A stretch of DNA of 64,000 bases, taken from NCBI RefSeq assembly GCF_000284295.1, contig NC_017093.1:5704001-5768000 (forward strand), given 5' to 3'. Each line of letters starts with the position of its first letter. Positions within the stretch are counted from its first letter, which is position 1. The position numbers were made by a program, and so were the translations under genes. Source of the DNA: Actinoplanes missouriensis 431 (GTDB lineage: Bacteria; Actinomycetota; Actinomycetes; Mycobacteriales; Micromonosporaceae). The notes below the pieces were generated by a model. It had not been told where the DNA came from. It was given only the letters and a program-made list of their open reading frames with translations, and did not search any database. This document shows, in pieces, positions 1 through 8,108 of the stretch.

Positions 1-882
1 CGAGTTGGCGACCGCCTTGGCGATCAGGGTCTTGCCGCAGCCGGGCGGGCCGTAGAGCAGGATGCCCTTCGGCGGGCGCAGCTGGTGCTCCCGGAACAGG
101 TCGGCATGCAGGAACGGCAGCTCCACGGCGTCGCGGATCTGCTCGATCTGCGCGTGCAGGCCACCGATGTCGGTGTAGTCGACGTCGGGGACCTCCTCGA
201 GGACGAGCTCCTCGACCTCGCTCTTCGGGATCCGCTCGTACGCGTACGCCGAACGGGGCTCGATCATGAGCGAGTCACCGGCGCGCAGCTTGCTGATCTC
301 GAGCGAGTCGGCGAGGAAGACGATCCGCTCCTCGTCGGCGTGCGAGACCACCAGCGCCCGGTCGGCGAGGCCGCCGGCCGGATTGTCGAGGACCTCCTTG
401 AGCAGGACGACCTCACCGGTGCGCTCGTAGCCGAACGCGTCGACCACGTTGAGCGCGTCGTTGAGCAGGACTTCCTGGCCCCGCTTCAGTTCCTCGGTCT
501 CCAGGGACGGTGAGACCGCCACCCGGAGCTTGCGGCCTCCGGTGAACACGTCCACCGTGCCGTCGGAGTGTGCCGCCAGGAAAACGCCGTAACCGCTGGG
601 CGGCTGGGCGAGCCGGTCAATCTCTTCCTTGAGAGTGACGATCTGGGTCCGGGCTTCCTTGAGGGTCGCCACGAGCCGCTCGTTGTTCTCGGTCACTCGG
701 GCCAGCTGCGCCTGCGTTGCCGCGAGCCGTTCCTCGAGCTGCCGGACGTGTCGGGGGCTTTCCGTCAACTTCCGCCTGACCAGGGCGAGTTCCTCTTGCA
801 GGAACGCAACCTGGCTGGAGAGATCGTTGGCTTCCTTCTCCCATCGTGCGGCGCGGGAGTCCGCTTCGTCGCTACGTGCCAC
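1..882 (-). CDS. arc: Proteasome-associated AAA ATPase Arc/Mpa (5' part; gene continues past window start)
   Basis: Only the first 294 codons lie in the window. The product is the ring ATPase that recognises pupylated proteins, unfolds them and feeds them to the 20S proteasome. Visible parts are an N-terminal coiled coil (about residues 10-80, rich in Glu/Arg heptads), the OB-fold interdomain, and the start of the AAA domain with Walker A GPPGCGKT just before the window edge. I chose the GTG at 882 because GGGAGGTG lies just upstream and the protein then starts VARSDEAD, as in actinobacterial Arc. The pup/prcBA genes would be expected beyond position 1. It is divergent from the ferredoxin gene, with 174 bp between them. 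Confidence 0.95.
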   Translation of the reverse strand, partial: MARSDEADSRAARWEKEANDLSSQVAFLQEELALVRRKLTESPRHVRQLEERLAATQAQLARVTENNERLVATLKEARTQIVTLKEEIDRLAQPPSGYGVFLAAHSDGTVDVFTGGRKLRVAVSPSLETEELKRGQEVLLNDALNVVDAFGYERTGEVVLLKEVLDNPAGGLADRALVVSHADEERIVFLADSLEISKLRAGDSLMIEPRSAYAYERIPKSEVEELVLEEVPDVDYTDIGGLHAQIEQIRDAVELPFLHADLFREHQLRPPKGILLYGPPGCGKTLIAKAVANS

Positions 883-1056
883 GTCCCACCTCCCCGGGGG
901 GCTCGAACGTCTTGGGATAACACTAGCCGTTGCGAACCGATTTTCGACCCATGCAACACCCTCGTCACCGACTCTTGATCGATTGATCAACCCGCGGCCG
1001 ATGGGTGTATCGGATCTTCGGGTACGGTCGGAGCGGGCACGTTGCGGGAGGTATGG
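883..1056. promoter_or_regulatory. Divergent intergenic region between arc and ferredoxin
   Basis: This 174-bp stretch separates two genes reading away from each other, so it should hold both promoters. It is less GC-rich than its surroundings and contains the palindrome TTGATCAA at 983-990, within TTGATCGATTGATCAA. I cannot assign -35/-10 boxes with confidence. Confidence 0.45.
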
Positions 1057-1347
1057 GTGTCGGCGGAGACTGCGGATGACCTGCGGGTCTGGATCGATCA
1101 GGACTTGTGCACGGGTGACGGGCTCTGCGCGCAGTACGCGCCGGAGGTCTTCGAGCTCGACATCGACGGACTCGCCTACGTGAAGAACGACACGGGTGAT
1201 CTTTTGCAGGAACCGGGCGTGCGGGCGGACGTGCCGGCCCGGTTGCTGCTAGAGGTGATCGACTCCGCGAAGGAGTGCCCCGGCGACTGCATCCACGTGG
1301 TGCGCCGGGCCGACGGCGTCGCCGTGGCCGGCCCGGACGCCGCCTAG
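1057..1347 (+). CDS. Small ferredoxin with CxxDxxC motif
   Basis: A 96-residue soluble electron carrier of the actinobacterial ferredoxin family that serves P450s and other oxidoreductases. With the GTG start at 1057 the cluster ligands are C18 and C24 in CTGDGLC plus C74 followed by Pro; C78 is an extra cysteine. The position that holds the second Cys of a classical 4Fe-4S motif is Asp21, so the protein may carry a 3Fe-4S cluster or a 4Fe-4S cluster with Asp as ligand. GGGAGG at 1046-1051 fits the GTG; an in-frame TTG at 1042 is less likely. No P450 lies nearby, so the partner is unknown. Its end overlaps the next gene on the opposite strand by 4 bp. Confidence 0.85.
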   Translation: MSAETADDLRVWIDQDLCTGDGLCAQYAPEVFELDIDGLAYVKNDTGDLLQEPGVRADVPARLLLEVIDSAKECPGDCIHVVRRADGVAVAGPDAA

Positions 1348-1934
1348 AGAGTGGGCCGGCCCACCAGAGACGCCACGACCCGGGAGAACTCCTCCAGGCG
1401 GGCGATCTGGCCGGCGCCGCCGTCGTCGATGGTCTTGCCGAAGCGCAGCGCGTCGTGCCGCAGCGGCGCCCGGCCCTCGTCCTCGCCGACGCCGGGCGGC
1501 GGCACCGCGTCGTCCACCGAGCTGAGCAGCAGGTAGACGTCGATGCTGTCGACCCGGGCCTGACCGTTCGGCGTGCGGGTGAGCCGCCGCCGGCAGCCCA
1601 CCTCGGTGACCGTGGAGAGCGGCACCACCCGCAGCGACGACGTCATCGACCCGGCCGGCCCGTCGCCGGGCGCCACGTCCTCGCCGTGCCAGAGCACCAG
1701 GCGGCTGCCGTCGCAGACCACCACCTCCTGCCACACCCCGTTCACCTCGTTGACGAAGCGTTCCAGGGTGAAGCAGAGCACCGACGCGCCGCGCAGCACG
1801 CCGAACAGCGCCTCCAGGGCCACGTCGGGGTCGCGCAGGTAGGCCCGGGCCGCCGAGTCCAGGTCGGGGTAGGGCGACCAGTCGGGGAAGACCGCCGGCA
1901 TCTCGTTGCTGCCCCCGAACGGCGGTGAGCTCAT
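1344..1934 (-). CDS. Conserved hypothetical protein, 196 aa
   Basis: I recognise no catalytic motif. The protein is soluble, has no signal peptide or membrane helix, and mixes beta-strand-like stretches (WQEVVVCDGSRLVLWHG) with a C-terminal helix. A well-formed ribosome site (GGGAAGGGG) precedes the ATG at 1934. It sits between the proteasomal ATPase and the tRNA methyltransferase on the same strand as trmI, with a 61-bp gap from trmI. A link to the proteasome locus is only positional. Confidence 0.7.
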   Translation of the reverse strand: MSSPPFGGSNEMPAVFPDWSPYPDLDSAARAYLRDPDVALEALFGVLRGASVLCFTLERFVNEVNGVWQEVVVCDGSRLVLWHGEDVAPGDGPAGSMTSSLRVVPLSTVTEVGCRRRLTRTPNGQARVDSIDVYLLLSSVDDAVPPPGVGEDEGRAPLRHDALRFGKTIDDGGAGQIARLEEFSRVVASLVGRPTL

Positions 1935-1995
1935 GGTGCCCCTTCCCGGCGGTTGTCGGATCCGTTCGGAAACCTACCCGAGGTGACGACGCCGG

Positions 1996-2949
1996 TCACT
2001 CCCCGGTGGGGTCCTCCGGGGCGGCTCCGGCCTGCTGCGCGTGCAGCGCCGCCTGGGTGGCCTTGCGCAGCGCGTACGCCTCGGCGCCCTTGCTCGGCTT
2101 GCGGCGCCGCGGCGGCGCGATCACGCCGGGCGCGAGCTTACGGGCGGAGACCAGGAACGCGGTGTGCGCGATCATCCGGTGGTCCGGGCGGACCGCGAGG
2201 CCGTCGGCGTGCCAGTCACGCACCAGCGACTCCCAGGCCCGCGGCTCGGTCCAGCCGCCCCGCTCGCGCAGCGCCTCGACGAGCTCGGAGAGCTGGGGGG
2301 TGGTCGCCACGTACCCGATGAAGACGCCGCCCGGCACGAGCGACTTCTCGACCATGTCGAGCGCCTCCCACGGGGTCAGCATGTCCAGCACGATCCGGTC
2401 GAAACCGGTGATGTCGTTGCCCGCCACGTCACCGTTGTGCAGATGCCACGCCGGGTGCGGGCCGCCGAAGAACGCCTCCACGTTCTTGCGGGCGACCGCG
2501 GCGAAGTCGTCGCGCAGCTCGTAGCTGTGCACCTCGCCGGTGCTGCCCACGGCCCGCAGCAGCGAGCAGGTGAGCGCGCCCGAGCCGGCGCCCGCCTCCA
2601 GCACCTTCGCGCCGGGGAAGACGTCGCCCATCGCGACGATCTGCGCCGCGTCCTTCGGATAGATCACCTGCGCGCCGCGCGGCATGGAGAGCACGTAGTC
2701 GCTGAGCAGCGGCCGCAGCGCCAGGTACGCGGTGTTGCCCGCCGAGGTGACGACGCTGCCGTCCGGCAGCCCGATCAGGGCGTCGTGCGCCAGCGCGCCG
2801 CGGTGGGTGTGGAACTCCTTGCCGGGCTCCAGCACGATGGTGTGCATCCGCCCCTTGGGGTCGGTGAGCTGCACGCGGTCACCCACCCGGAACGGTCCGC
2901 GGTGCGCGGGCACCTGCTCGTCGGCGGCGGTGGTCGGGGTTGTCGTCAC
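1996..2949 (-). CDS. trmI: tRNA (adenine-N1-)-methyltransferase TrmI
   Basis: Makes m1A58 in the T-loop of tRNAs with S-adenosylmethionine; the active form is a homotetramer. The N-terminal beta-domain (about 15-75) is followed by a Rossmann methyltransferase fold with the SAM motif VLEAGAGSGALT near residue 116 and the LDMLTPWE loop. I chose the GTG at 2949, giving 317 residues beginning VTTTPTTAAD, because longer in-frame starts run into the end of the upstream M50 gene. The gap to that gene is 10 bp, so the two are probably one operon. The pairing of trmI with an M50 peptidase next to arc is common in actinobacteria. Confidence 0.93.
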   Translation of the reverse strand: MTTTPTTAADEQVPAHRGPFRVGDRVQLTDPKGRMHTIVLEPGKEFHTHRGALAHDALIGLPDGSVVTSAGNTAYLALRPLLSDYVLSMPRGAQVIYPKDAAQIVAMGDVFPGAKVLEAGAGSGALTCSLLRAVGSTGEVHSYELRDDFAAVARKNVEAFFGGPHPAWHLHNGDVAGNDITGFDRIVLDMLTPWEALDMVEKSLVPGGVFIGYVATTPQLSELVEALRERGGWTEPRAWESLVRDWHADGLAVRPDHRMIAHTAFLVSARKLAPGVIAPPRRRKPSKGAEAYALRKATQAALHAQQAGAAPEDPTGE

Positions 2950-2959
2950 AGATCTACTC

Positions 2960-4201
2960 TCAGCTGTCTTTTCTCGGGGCCGGGTTGGCTCGTCTGGGGC
3001 TCGGTACCGTCCGGCGCGGCTCCAGGACCGCGGCGACGTCGGCGACCCGCAGGACGCCGACGACATCCTCCCCTGCCGTCACCAGGTACTGCGCACCCGG
3101 GTGAGCCTGCAGGGCGCGGACCACCTGCTCGCCGGTGAGCCCGAGCGGCAGGGTGGTCAGCGCGTCACGGGACCGCGCGACGCTCTCCACGCTCACCCAC
3201 GGCCGCCGGTCGACCGGGATCCGCTCGGCGGCGACCGGGTCGACCACGGCGGTGAGGCTACCCGCCGCGTCGGCGACGGCCAGCACCACGTCCGGCCGCG
3301 GATCCTCGGCACGGCGGCGCTGCGCCTCACCGAGCGGCGTCCCGGCCGGCACCGCGAGCACCGGCCGGGCCAGGGCGCCCAGGTCGATCAGCGGGAACCG
3401 GCCGGTCATCCGCCCCAGCCGGATCGACTGGCCGGCGCCCTGCCACAGGGTCAGCACCACCAGCAGCACGAAGACCAGCCCGAACACGGTGAGGAACCCG
3501 AACCGGTAGAGCCCGAACACCACCACCACGGTCAGCAGCGCGAGGATCCGGCCCGCCCAGCCGGCCACCACCGTCGCCCGGTTCCGGTCCTTCAGCAGCG
3601 CCCACACCCCGGCCCGCAGCGCCCGCCCGCCGTCCAGCGGCAGCCCCGGCAACACGTTGAAGACCGCGACGAGCACGTTGCTGACCGCCAGCTGGAACGC
3701 GATCTGCCCGGGCACGGTGTCCGCCGGCAGCAGCAGCGCCGCCACCGTGGCGATCCCTCCGAGCAGCAGCGACACCAGCGGCCCGGCGAGCGAGACCAGC
3801 GCGTCCACCCGCGGCGTCGGCGCGTCCCGCTCCATCTCGGTCCAGCCGCTGAGCAGCTCGAGGGTGATCCGCCGCACGCCGATCCCGTGCCGGCGGGCGG
3901 TCACCGCGTGCCCCAGCTCGTGCAGCAGCACCGAGCCGAGCAGACACACCACGAAACCCAGCCCCACCAGGTACGACCATGGCGCGCCCAGTCCGAGCTC
4001 GGACTGCGCGTAGTTCCCGTAGACCACGGTGACCAGGACGGCGAGCAGCAGCATCGACGCGTTGGCGTGCACCGGGATGCCGAGCACGTGCCCGACCGGC
4101 CGGCCGGCCGGCGGCGGATTACGGGTCGCGCGTCCCTGGTCCTCCACGCGACTGATGCTACGGACACGCCGCCGCCGGACCCACCCCGGCGTTTTCGTCA
4201 T
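2960..4201 (-). CDS. Site-2 protease family M50 zinc metalloprotease with CBS-like C-terminus
   Basis: An intramembrane protease of 413 residues. Five or six hydrophobic segments span about residues 40-260. The zinc site is H94-E-L-G-H98 plus D190 in NVLPGLPLDGG, the standard pair of the family. After the membrane part come about 130 soluble residues that look like a CBS pair (near 280-395), a common sensor module in this subgroup. Substrates are unknown; relatives cleave anti-sigma factors or signal peptides. It is first in the operon with trmI. The start at 4201 faces the recB-like gene with only about 20 bp between them, so the promoters overlap; a later internal start is possible. Confidence 0.92.
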   Translation of the reverse strand: MTKTPGWVRRRRVRSISRVEDQGRATRNPPPAGRPVGHVLGIPVHANASMLLLAVLVTVVYGNYAQSELGLGAPWSYLVGLGFVVCLLGSVLLHELGHAVTARRHGIGVRRITLELLSGWTEMERDAPTPRVDALVSLAGPLVSLLLGGIATVAALLLPADTVPGQIAFQLAVSNVLVAVFNVLPGLPLDGGRALRAGVWALLKDRNRATVVAGWAGRILALLTVVVVFGLYRFGFLTVFGLVFVLLVVLTLWQGAGQSIRLGRMTGRFPLIDLGALARPVLAVPAGTPLGEAQRRRAEDPRPDVVLAVADAAGSLTAVVDPVAAERIPVDRRPWVSVESVARSRDALTTLPLGLTGEQVVRALQAHPGAQYLVTAGEDVVGVLRVADVAAVLEPRRTVPSPRRANPAPRKDS

Positions 4202-4224
4202 ACCCCTGGCCTAGCCTCTTGGAC

Positions 4225-5580
4225 ATGACGGCGCACCCCCCCACGACGGCACCGGCGGGTCCGATCCCGCCCCAGCCCGGCGACCCCCTCCCGCCGGCCG
4301 GCCCGGCGCTCACCACGAGCGGCGCTTCCGGCGCCGGCGTCTCGGGTGCCGGCGATGCGGTGACCAGCGCGGATGGGGTGACCAGCGCGGATGCGGTGAC
4401 CAGCGCGGATGCGGTGACCAGCGCGGATGCGGTGACCAGCGCGGATGCGGTGACCAGCGCGGATGCGGTGGCCCTGGGCCGTGGGCGGCGACCGGAGGCG
4501 CCCGCCGGGCCGTCGCTGTCGCCGTCCCGGGCCGCCGACTTCAAGACCTGCCCGCTGCTGTTCCGTTTCCGGACCATCGACAAGCTGCCCGAGCTGCCCT
4601 CGGCCGACCAGATCCGCGGCACGCTGGTGCACGCGGTGCTGGAGCGCCTCTTCGACCTGCCGGCCGCCGGGCGCACTCCGGAGGCCGCAGCCGCCCTGGT
4701 CGCCCCCGAGTGGGACAAATTGCTCACCCAGGACCCGTCCCTGGCCGAGATCTTCACCACGCCCCCGCCGGTCGCGGCCGGCACGGCCGGCGCGGCCGGG
4801 GAGACCGGCGCAGCCGGGGAGACCGGCGCGGCCGGGGAGACCGGCGCGGCCGGGGCGCTGCCGCCCGCCGTGGACCCGGCGGCGGTCGCCGTCGACCCCG
4901 CCGCGGTGGCCGCCGAGGCCGACGCGACCGGCCAGGCCGCCCTGATCGACGTGCCCGCCGACGACGCCGAGGCGGCCCGCGTCGCGGCGTTCCTGTCCAG
5001 CGCGACCGCGCTGCTCAGCGGCTACTTCGCGGTGGAGGACCCGCAGCGTCTCCAGCCCGCCGAGCGGGAGACCCTGATCTCCACGGTGATCGGCGACGAC
5101 CTCCTGCTCCGGGGCTACATCGACCGCCTCGACGTCTCCCCGGCCGGCGACATGCGCGTGGTCGACTACAAGACCGGCGGCGCCCCGCGCGAGGCGTTCG
5201 AGGGGCGGGCCCTGTTCCAGCTCAAGTTCTACGCCCTGGTCCTGTGGCGCACCCGCGGCATCGTGCCCCGCGTCCTCCGCCTGCTCTACCTGAAGGACGC
5301 CGAGGTCTGCGACTACAGCCCCGAGGCCGGCGAGCTGGAGCGTTTCGAGCGCACCCTGACCGCGCTCTCGGCCGCCATCGAGCGCGCCAAACGCGAGCGC
5401 GACTTCCGCCCCAAGCCGAGCCGCCTCTGCGGCTGGTGCCGCCATCAGCAGCTCTGCCCCGAGTTCGGCGGCACCCCGCCGCCGTTCCCCGAGCTCCCGC
5501 TGACCATCGTCCAGCCCGCCACCCCCGACGTCGAGCCGGACCGCGTCGGCGCCCTCCTGCGAGACGATCCCCTTGGCTGA
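4225..5580 (+). CDS. RecB/Cas4-type PD-(D/E)XK exonuclease with Fe-S cysteines
   Basis: A 451-residue nuclease of the RecB exonuclease family. The core has ID-R-LD, VVDYKTGG and QLKFYALVL motifs; Asp and Lys of DYKTG are catalytic. One cysteine in KTCPLLFRF and three in CGWCRHQQLC near the C-terminus match the Fe-S cluster that staples AddB/Cas4-like nucleases. The N-terminal 90 residues and an insert near residue 190 are low complexity and come from 18-bp tandem repeats (see repeats). The ATG at 4225 was chosen; a TTG two codons earlier is possible. No clear ribosome site is seen, so the mRNA may be leaderless. The stop overlaps the next gene, so they are probably coupled. Confidence 0.88.
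   Translation: MTAHPPTTAPAGPIPPQPGDPLPPAGPALTTSGASGAGVSGAGDAVTSADGVTSADAVTSADAVTSADAVTSADAVTSADAVALGRGRRPEAPAGPSLSPSRAADFKTCPLLFRFRTIDKLPELPSADQIRGTLVHAVLERLFDLPAAGRTPEAAAALVAPEWDKLLTQDPSLAEIFTTPPPVAAGTAGAAGETGAAGETGAAGETGAAGALPPAVDPAAVAVDPAAVAAEADATGQAALIDVPADDAEAARVAAFLSSATALLSGYFAVEDPQRLQPAERETLISTVIGDDLLLRGYIDRLDVSPAGDMRVVDYKTGGAPREAFEGRALFQLKFYALVLWRTRGIVPRVLRLLYLKDAEVCDYSPEAGELERFERTLTALSAAIERAKRERDFRPKPSRLCGWCRHQQLCPEFGGTPPPFPELPLTIVQPATPDVEPDRVGALLRDDPLG
4354..4470 (+). repeat. 18-bp tandem repeat inside the nuclease gene (about 6.5 copies)
   Basis: The unit GATGCGGTGACCAGCGCG starts at 4354, 4372, 4390, 4408, 4426, 4444 and 4462 and is nearly perfect. It encodes repeated DAVTSA, lengthening the disordered N-terminus without shifting frame. 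Confidence 0.95.
4792..4854 (+). repeat. 18-bp tandem repeat (3.5 copies) in the nuclease gene
   Basis: The unit GCGGCCGGGGAGACCGGC repeats in frame and encodes AGETGA. It lies between helical segments of the nuclease, so it probably forms a flexible loop. Confidence 0.9.
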
Positions 5581-6424
5581 CCAGCCTCCCGGCGACCCCG
5601 CCGAACCGCCCGGCGCGGCCGGTCCGGTGGGCGCGGCCGGGCGGCGGCCGCCGGTGCGGGTGCTGCTGGCCGACCCGGCGCCACTGCAGCGGGCGGGCCT
5701 GCGGGCGCTCCTGACAGCCCCGGACGCCGGCGCGGGCCCAGCGCCGGCAGCGACCTCAGCCGCCTCGGCCGACACCGGCTCGACCGCGACCGCGACCGGT
5801 GCCGGTGCCGGTGCCGGTGCCGCTGAGATCGTGATCGCCGGGGAGGCCGCGGACGGCGTGGACGCCCTCGATCTGGCCCGCCGGCTCCTGCCCGACGTGC
5901 TGGTCACCGAGCTGGCCCTGCCCCGGCTCGACGGCCTCGCCGTGATCCGGGCGATCACCGAGGCCCGCCTGCCGGTGCGGATCCTGGTCGTCACCGACGA
6001 GGACACCGACGACCGGATCGTGGCCGCCGCCGGGGCGGGCGCCACCGGGTACCTCTGCAAGGACGCGCCCCACGACCAGCTGACCGCCGCCGTCCGTGCC
6101 GTCGCGGCCGGTGGCGCGGTGATCGCCCCGCAGCTGCTGGCCCGCGTTCTGCGCAGGCTGACCGAGTCGCTGCCCGCCCGGTCCGGCAGCGGCGCCGCCG
6201 CCCTGGACGCGCTGACCAGCCGGGAACGCGAAGTGCTCGTCCACGTCGCCCGGGGTCTCACCAACACCGAGATCGCCGAGGTGCTGCAGGTCAGCGAGAC
6301 CACGGTGAAGACCCACGTCGGGCACGTCCTGACGAAACTGCGGCTGCGCGACCGTACCCAGGCGGTCGTCCTCGCCTACGAGACCGGCCTCGTCAAGCCC
6401 GGCGGCCCTCAGGACGGGAGGTAA
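5573..6424 (+). CDS. NarL/LuxR-type response regulator with non-canonical receiver
   Basis: A receiver domain (about 28-180) is followed by a LuxR-type helix-turn-helix (about 205-275, LTSREREVLVHVARGLTNTE). The receiver is unusual. The phospho-acceptor Asp is replaced by Glu113 in LVTELALP, the acidic pair is D34-P35 instead of Asp-Asp, and about 30 Ala/Gly/Thr residues are inserted between helix 1 and strand 2. Lys163 of the switch is kept. Glu often mimics phospho-Asp, so the protein may be constitutively active. The TTG start at 5573 overlaps the nuclease stop by 8 bp. No kinase is adjacent. The insert includes a short GGTGCC repeat near 5800-5820. Confidence 0.87.
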   Translation: MADQPPGDPAEPPGAAGPVGAAGRRPPVRVLLADPAPLQRAGLRALLTAPDAGAGPAPAATSAASADTGSTATATGAGAGAGAAEIVIAGEAADGVDALDLARRLLPDVLVTELALPRLDGLAVIRAITEARLPVRILVVTDEDTDDRIVAAAGAGATGYLCKDAPHDQLTAAVRAVAAGGAVIAPQLLARVLRRLTESLPARSGSGAAALDALTSREREVLVHVARGLTNTEIAEVLQVSETTVKTHVGHVLTKLRLRDRTQAVVLAYETGLVKPGGPQDGR

Positions 6425-6654
6425 CCGGTGACCCGCTTGCCGGACCACGCGCCGTGGGCGGCCGGCGGCGGGCCGTGCTGCTGGCCGACCGCCACGGTCA
6501 CGGCCCGGACCAGCCACGCGTTGACCGAGATGCCCTCGACCGCGGCTATCTGCTCGACGTGCGTGCGCAGCGACTCCGGCAGCTGCAGCATGATCTGAGC
6601 CAGGTCCGCGTCCTCGTCCACCGGCGGGGCGACATGGTGGTCCACGTGACCCAT
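6409..6654 (-). CDS. Ribbon-helix-helix (HicB/Arc-type) small protein
   Basis: An 81-residue protein. The segment MLQLPESLRTHVEQIAAVEGISVNAWLVRAV (about 22-52, shown here only by its features) has the strand-helix-helix pattern of RHH antitoxins: hydrophobic LPESL followed by GISVNAWL. No toxin gene is adjacent. It starts 6 bp after the HAD phosphatase stop, so both are probably one transcript. Its 3' end overlaps the response-regulator gene by 16 bp on the opposite strand. Likely a small DNA-binding regulator; target unknown. Confidence 0.72.
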   Translation of the reverse strand: MGHVDHHVAPPVDEDADLAQIMLQLPESLRTHVEQIAAVEGISVNAWLVRAVTVAVGQQHGPPPAAHGAWSGKRVTGYLPS

Positions 6655-6660
6655 CGTGCC

Positions 6661-7308
6661 TCAGCGGCGAATCAGACCGGCCAGGAAAGCGGGATCGACC
6701 CCGACCAGCGACGACCGCAGGTGCACGCCGTCGACCGGGGGGAGATCCAGTTCCGCCGGGACCGCGAGCACCGCCGCGCCGGCCGCGACCGCGCTGGCCA
6801 GGCCGCTCGGCGAGTCCTCGATCGCGACGCAGCGGGAGATCGGCACGCCGAGCAGCGCCGCCGCGGTCCGGTACGGCTCCGGGTCCGGTTTCGGCGTCGT
6901 CACCTCGTCGCCGCAGACGACCACGTCGAAGTTCTCCGCGCCGAGCGTCTTGAGGGCGACCTCGACGAGCCGCCGCCCGGTGGAGGTGACGAGCGCCGTG
7001 CGGATGCCGGCGTCGCGGACGGCGAGCAGCAGCTCCATCGCGCCGGGCCGCCAGACCAGGCCGTCGGCGAACAGCTCGCCGACCCGGTCGGTCAGCCACG
7101 CCACGTCGGGCGCCTCCGGCCGGTCCGGCTGGCCCAGGTCCTCCCGGAAGATCCGCATGCTGCGGCTCATGCTGCTGCCGACCATGGCCAGGCGCGCGGC
7201 GCCGGAGAGCGTCCCACCGGCCCGGACGGCCAGTTCGGCCAGCGCGATGCCCCAGAGCCGCTCGCTGTCGACGAGGGTCCCGTCCATGTCGAAAAGTACG
7301 GCGTCCAT
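6661..7308 (-). CDS. HAD-superfamily hydrolase, subfamily IA (beta-phosphoglucomutase-like)
   Basis: A 215-residue phosphatase or mutase. Motif I is FDMDGTLVDSE with nucleophile Asp7 and acid/base Asp9, motif II is LVTSTGRR, the Lys is in KPDPEPYRT and motif IV is IEDSPSG. A helical cap lies between motifs I and II (about 15-85), typical of sugar-phosphate or nucleotide phosphatases. The ATG at 7308 places DxD at the normal distance from the N-terminus. The substrate cannot be read from sequence. It is first in an operon with the RHH protein. Confidence 0.9.
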   Translation of the reverse strand: MDAVLFDMDGTLVDSERLWGIALAELAVRAGGTLSGAARLAMVGSSMSRSMRIFREDLGQPDRPEAPDVAWLTDRVGELFADGLVWRPGAMELLLAVRDAGIRTALVTSTGRRLVEVALKTLGAENFDVVVCGDEVTTPKPDPEPYRTAAALLGVPISRCVAIEDSPSGLASAVAAGAAVLAVPAELDLPPVDGVHLRSSLVGVDPAFLAGLIRR

Positions 7309-7360
7309 CGCGGCAATTCTGCGGGGCCCGGACGAGGATCCCCAGCGAACGTGACGACCC

Positions 7361-8053
7361 CTACAGCCCGCAGGCGTCCAGGGAGTTCTCGTACCCGCCC
7401 GCGAACGCGTCCATCCGCTGCCCGGCGGTGCCGTGCGACCCTTCGGCGAACCACGGCTGGCCGGGCTCGTCGCCGACCGCCTCCAGCCCGTCGGCGAGTT
7501 CCCGGGTGTCGCCGTCCTGCATCCGTAGCCGGCCGTCGCGGGCCTTGTCGCCGATGAACGCGCCCGCCATGCAGTCGGCCTGCAGCTCCTGCTCGATGGT
7601 GAACTGTTTCCGGATGCCGAGCCGGGCCTGGATGCCGTGCGCGTACTCATGACCGAGCAGGTAGAACAGGAACGCGTCACCGATCTGCCGGAACGCGGCG
7701 AACGCCCAGTTCACGTCGTAGGCGATGAAGTCACCGGCGGAGCAGTAGACCGCGTTGTTGCGGGGAAGCGGCTCCCGCGCGCAGGCCACCTCGCCCTCCT
7801 GCTCGTACGCGATCAGTTGCCGGACCGGCGAGAAGCCGGCGCCGAGCCGCTGTCCCCAGTATTCCTCGGCGATCTGCTGGGCGGCCTCGATGTCGCGGGC
7901 GAACTCCTCGGGGGTGTCGGTGCCGTCCGGATCGACGGAGCCCCCGGCGCCGGTCGGGGCCGGTTCGGGGCCGCTGCCGAGCGGTTCCCCGACCACGCAA
8001 CCGGCGGTGAGGATCAAGACCATCAGGGGTACGAGTGCCGCACGTGCGCGCAT
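7361..8053 (-). CDS. Neutral zinc metallopeptidase, YpfJ-like lipoprotein
   Basis: The ATG at 8053 gives a 230-residue protein with a lipoprotein signal: MRARAALVPLMVLILTAGC, lipobox LTAG followed by Cys19. A short Gly/Pro linker follows, then a metallopeptidase domain with HEYAH at 135-139 and a downstream Glu/Asp cluster (EQELQAD, to residue 160) as in the YpfJ/putative neutral zinc metallopeptidase family. It should act at the outer face of the cell membrane. Substrates are unknown. It is transcribed away from the aldo/keto reductase; the two starts are 55 bp apart and must share a promoter region. Confidence 0.9.
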   Translation of the reverse strand: MRARAALVPLMVLILTAGCVVGEPLGSGPEPAPTGAGGSVDPDGTDTPEEFARDIEAAQQIAEEYWGQRLGAGFSPVRQLIAYEQEGEVACAREPLPRNNAVYCSAGDFIAYDVNWAFAAFRQIGDAFLFYLLGHEYAHGIQARLGIRKQFTIEQELQADCMAGAFIGDKARDGRLRMQDGDTRELADGLEAVGDEPGQPWFAEGSHGTAGQRMDAFAGGYENSLDACGL

Positions 8054-8108
8054 GAATCCACCGTAGACGCGCCGCACCGGATCCGCGCGGCGCGTAGGTT
8101 CGGCGAGC

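Noticed and set aside
4225..5580. Cas4 identity for the RecB-like nuclease
   Set aside because: Fe-S cysteines and nuclease motifs are shared with Cas4, but the protein is long, lies by arc and trmI, and no CRISPR genes are present.
6409..6654. Complete HicAB toxin-antitoxin pair
   Set aside because: No HicA-like or other toxin gene is adjacent; the neighbour is a HAD hydrolase.
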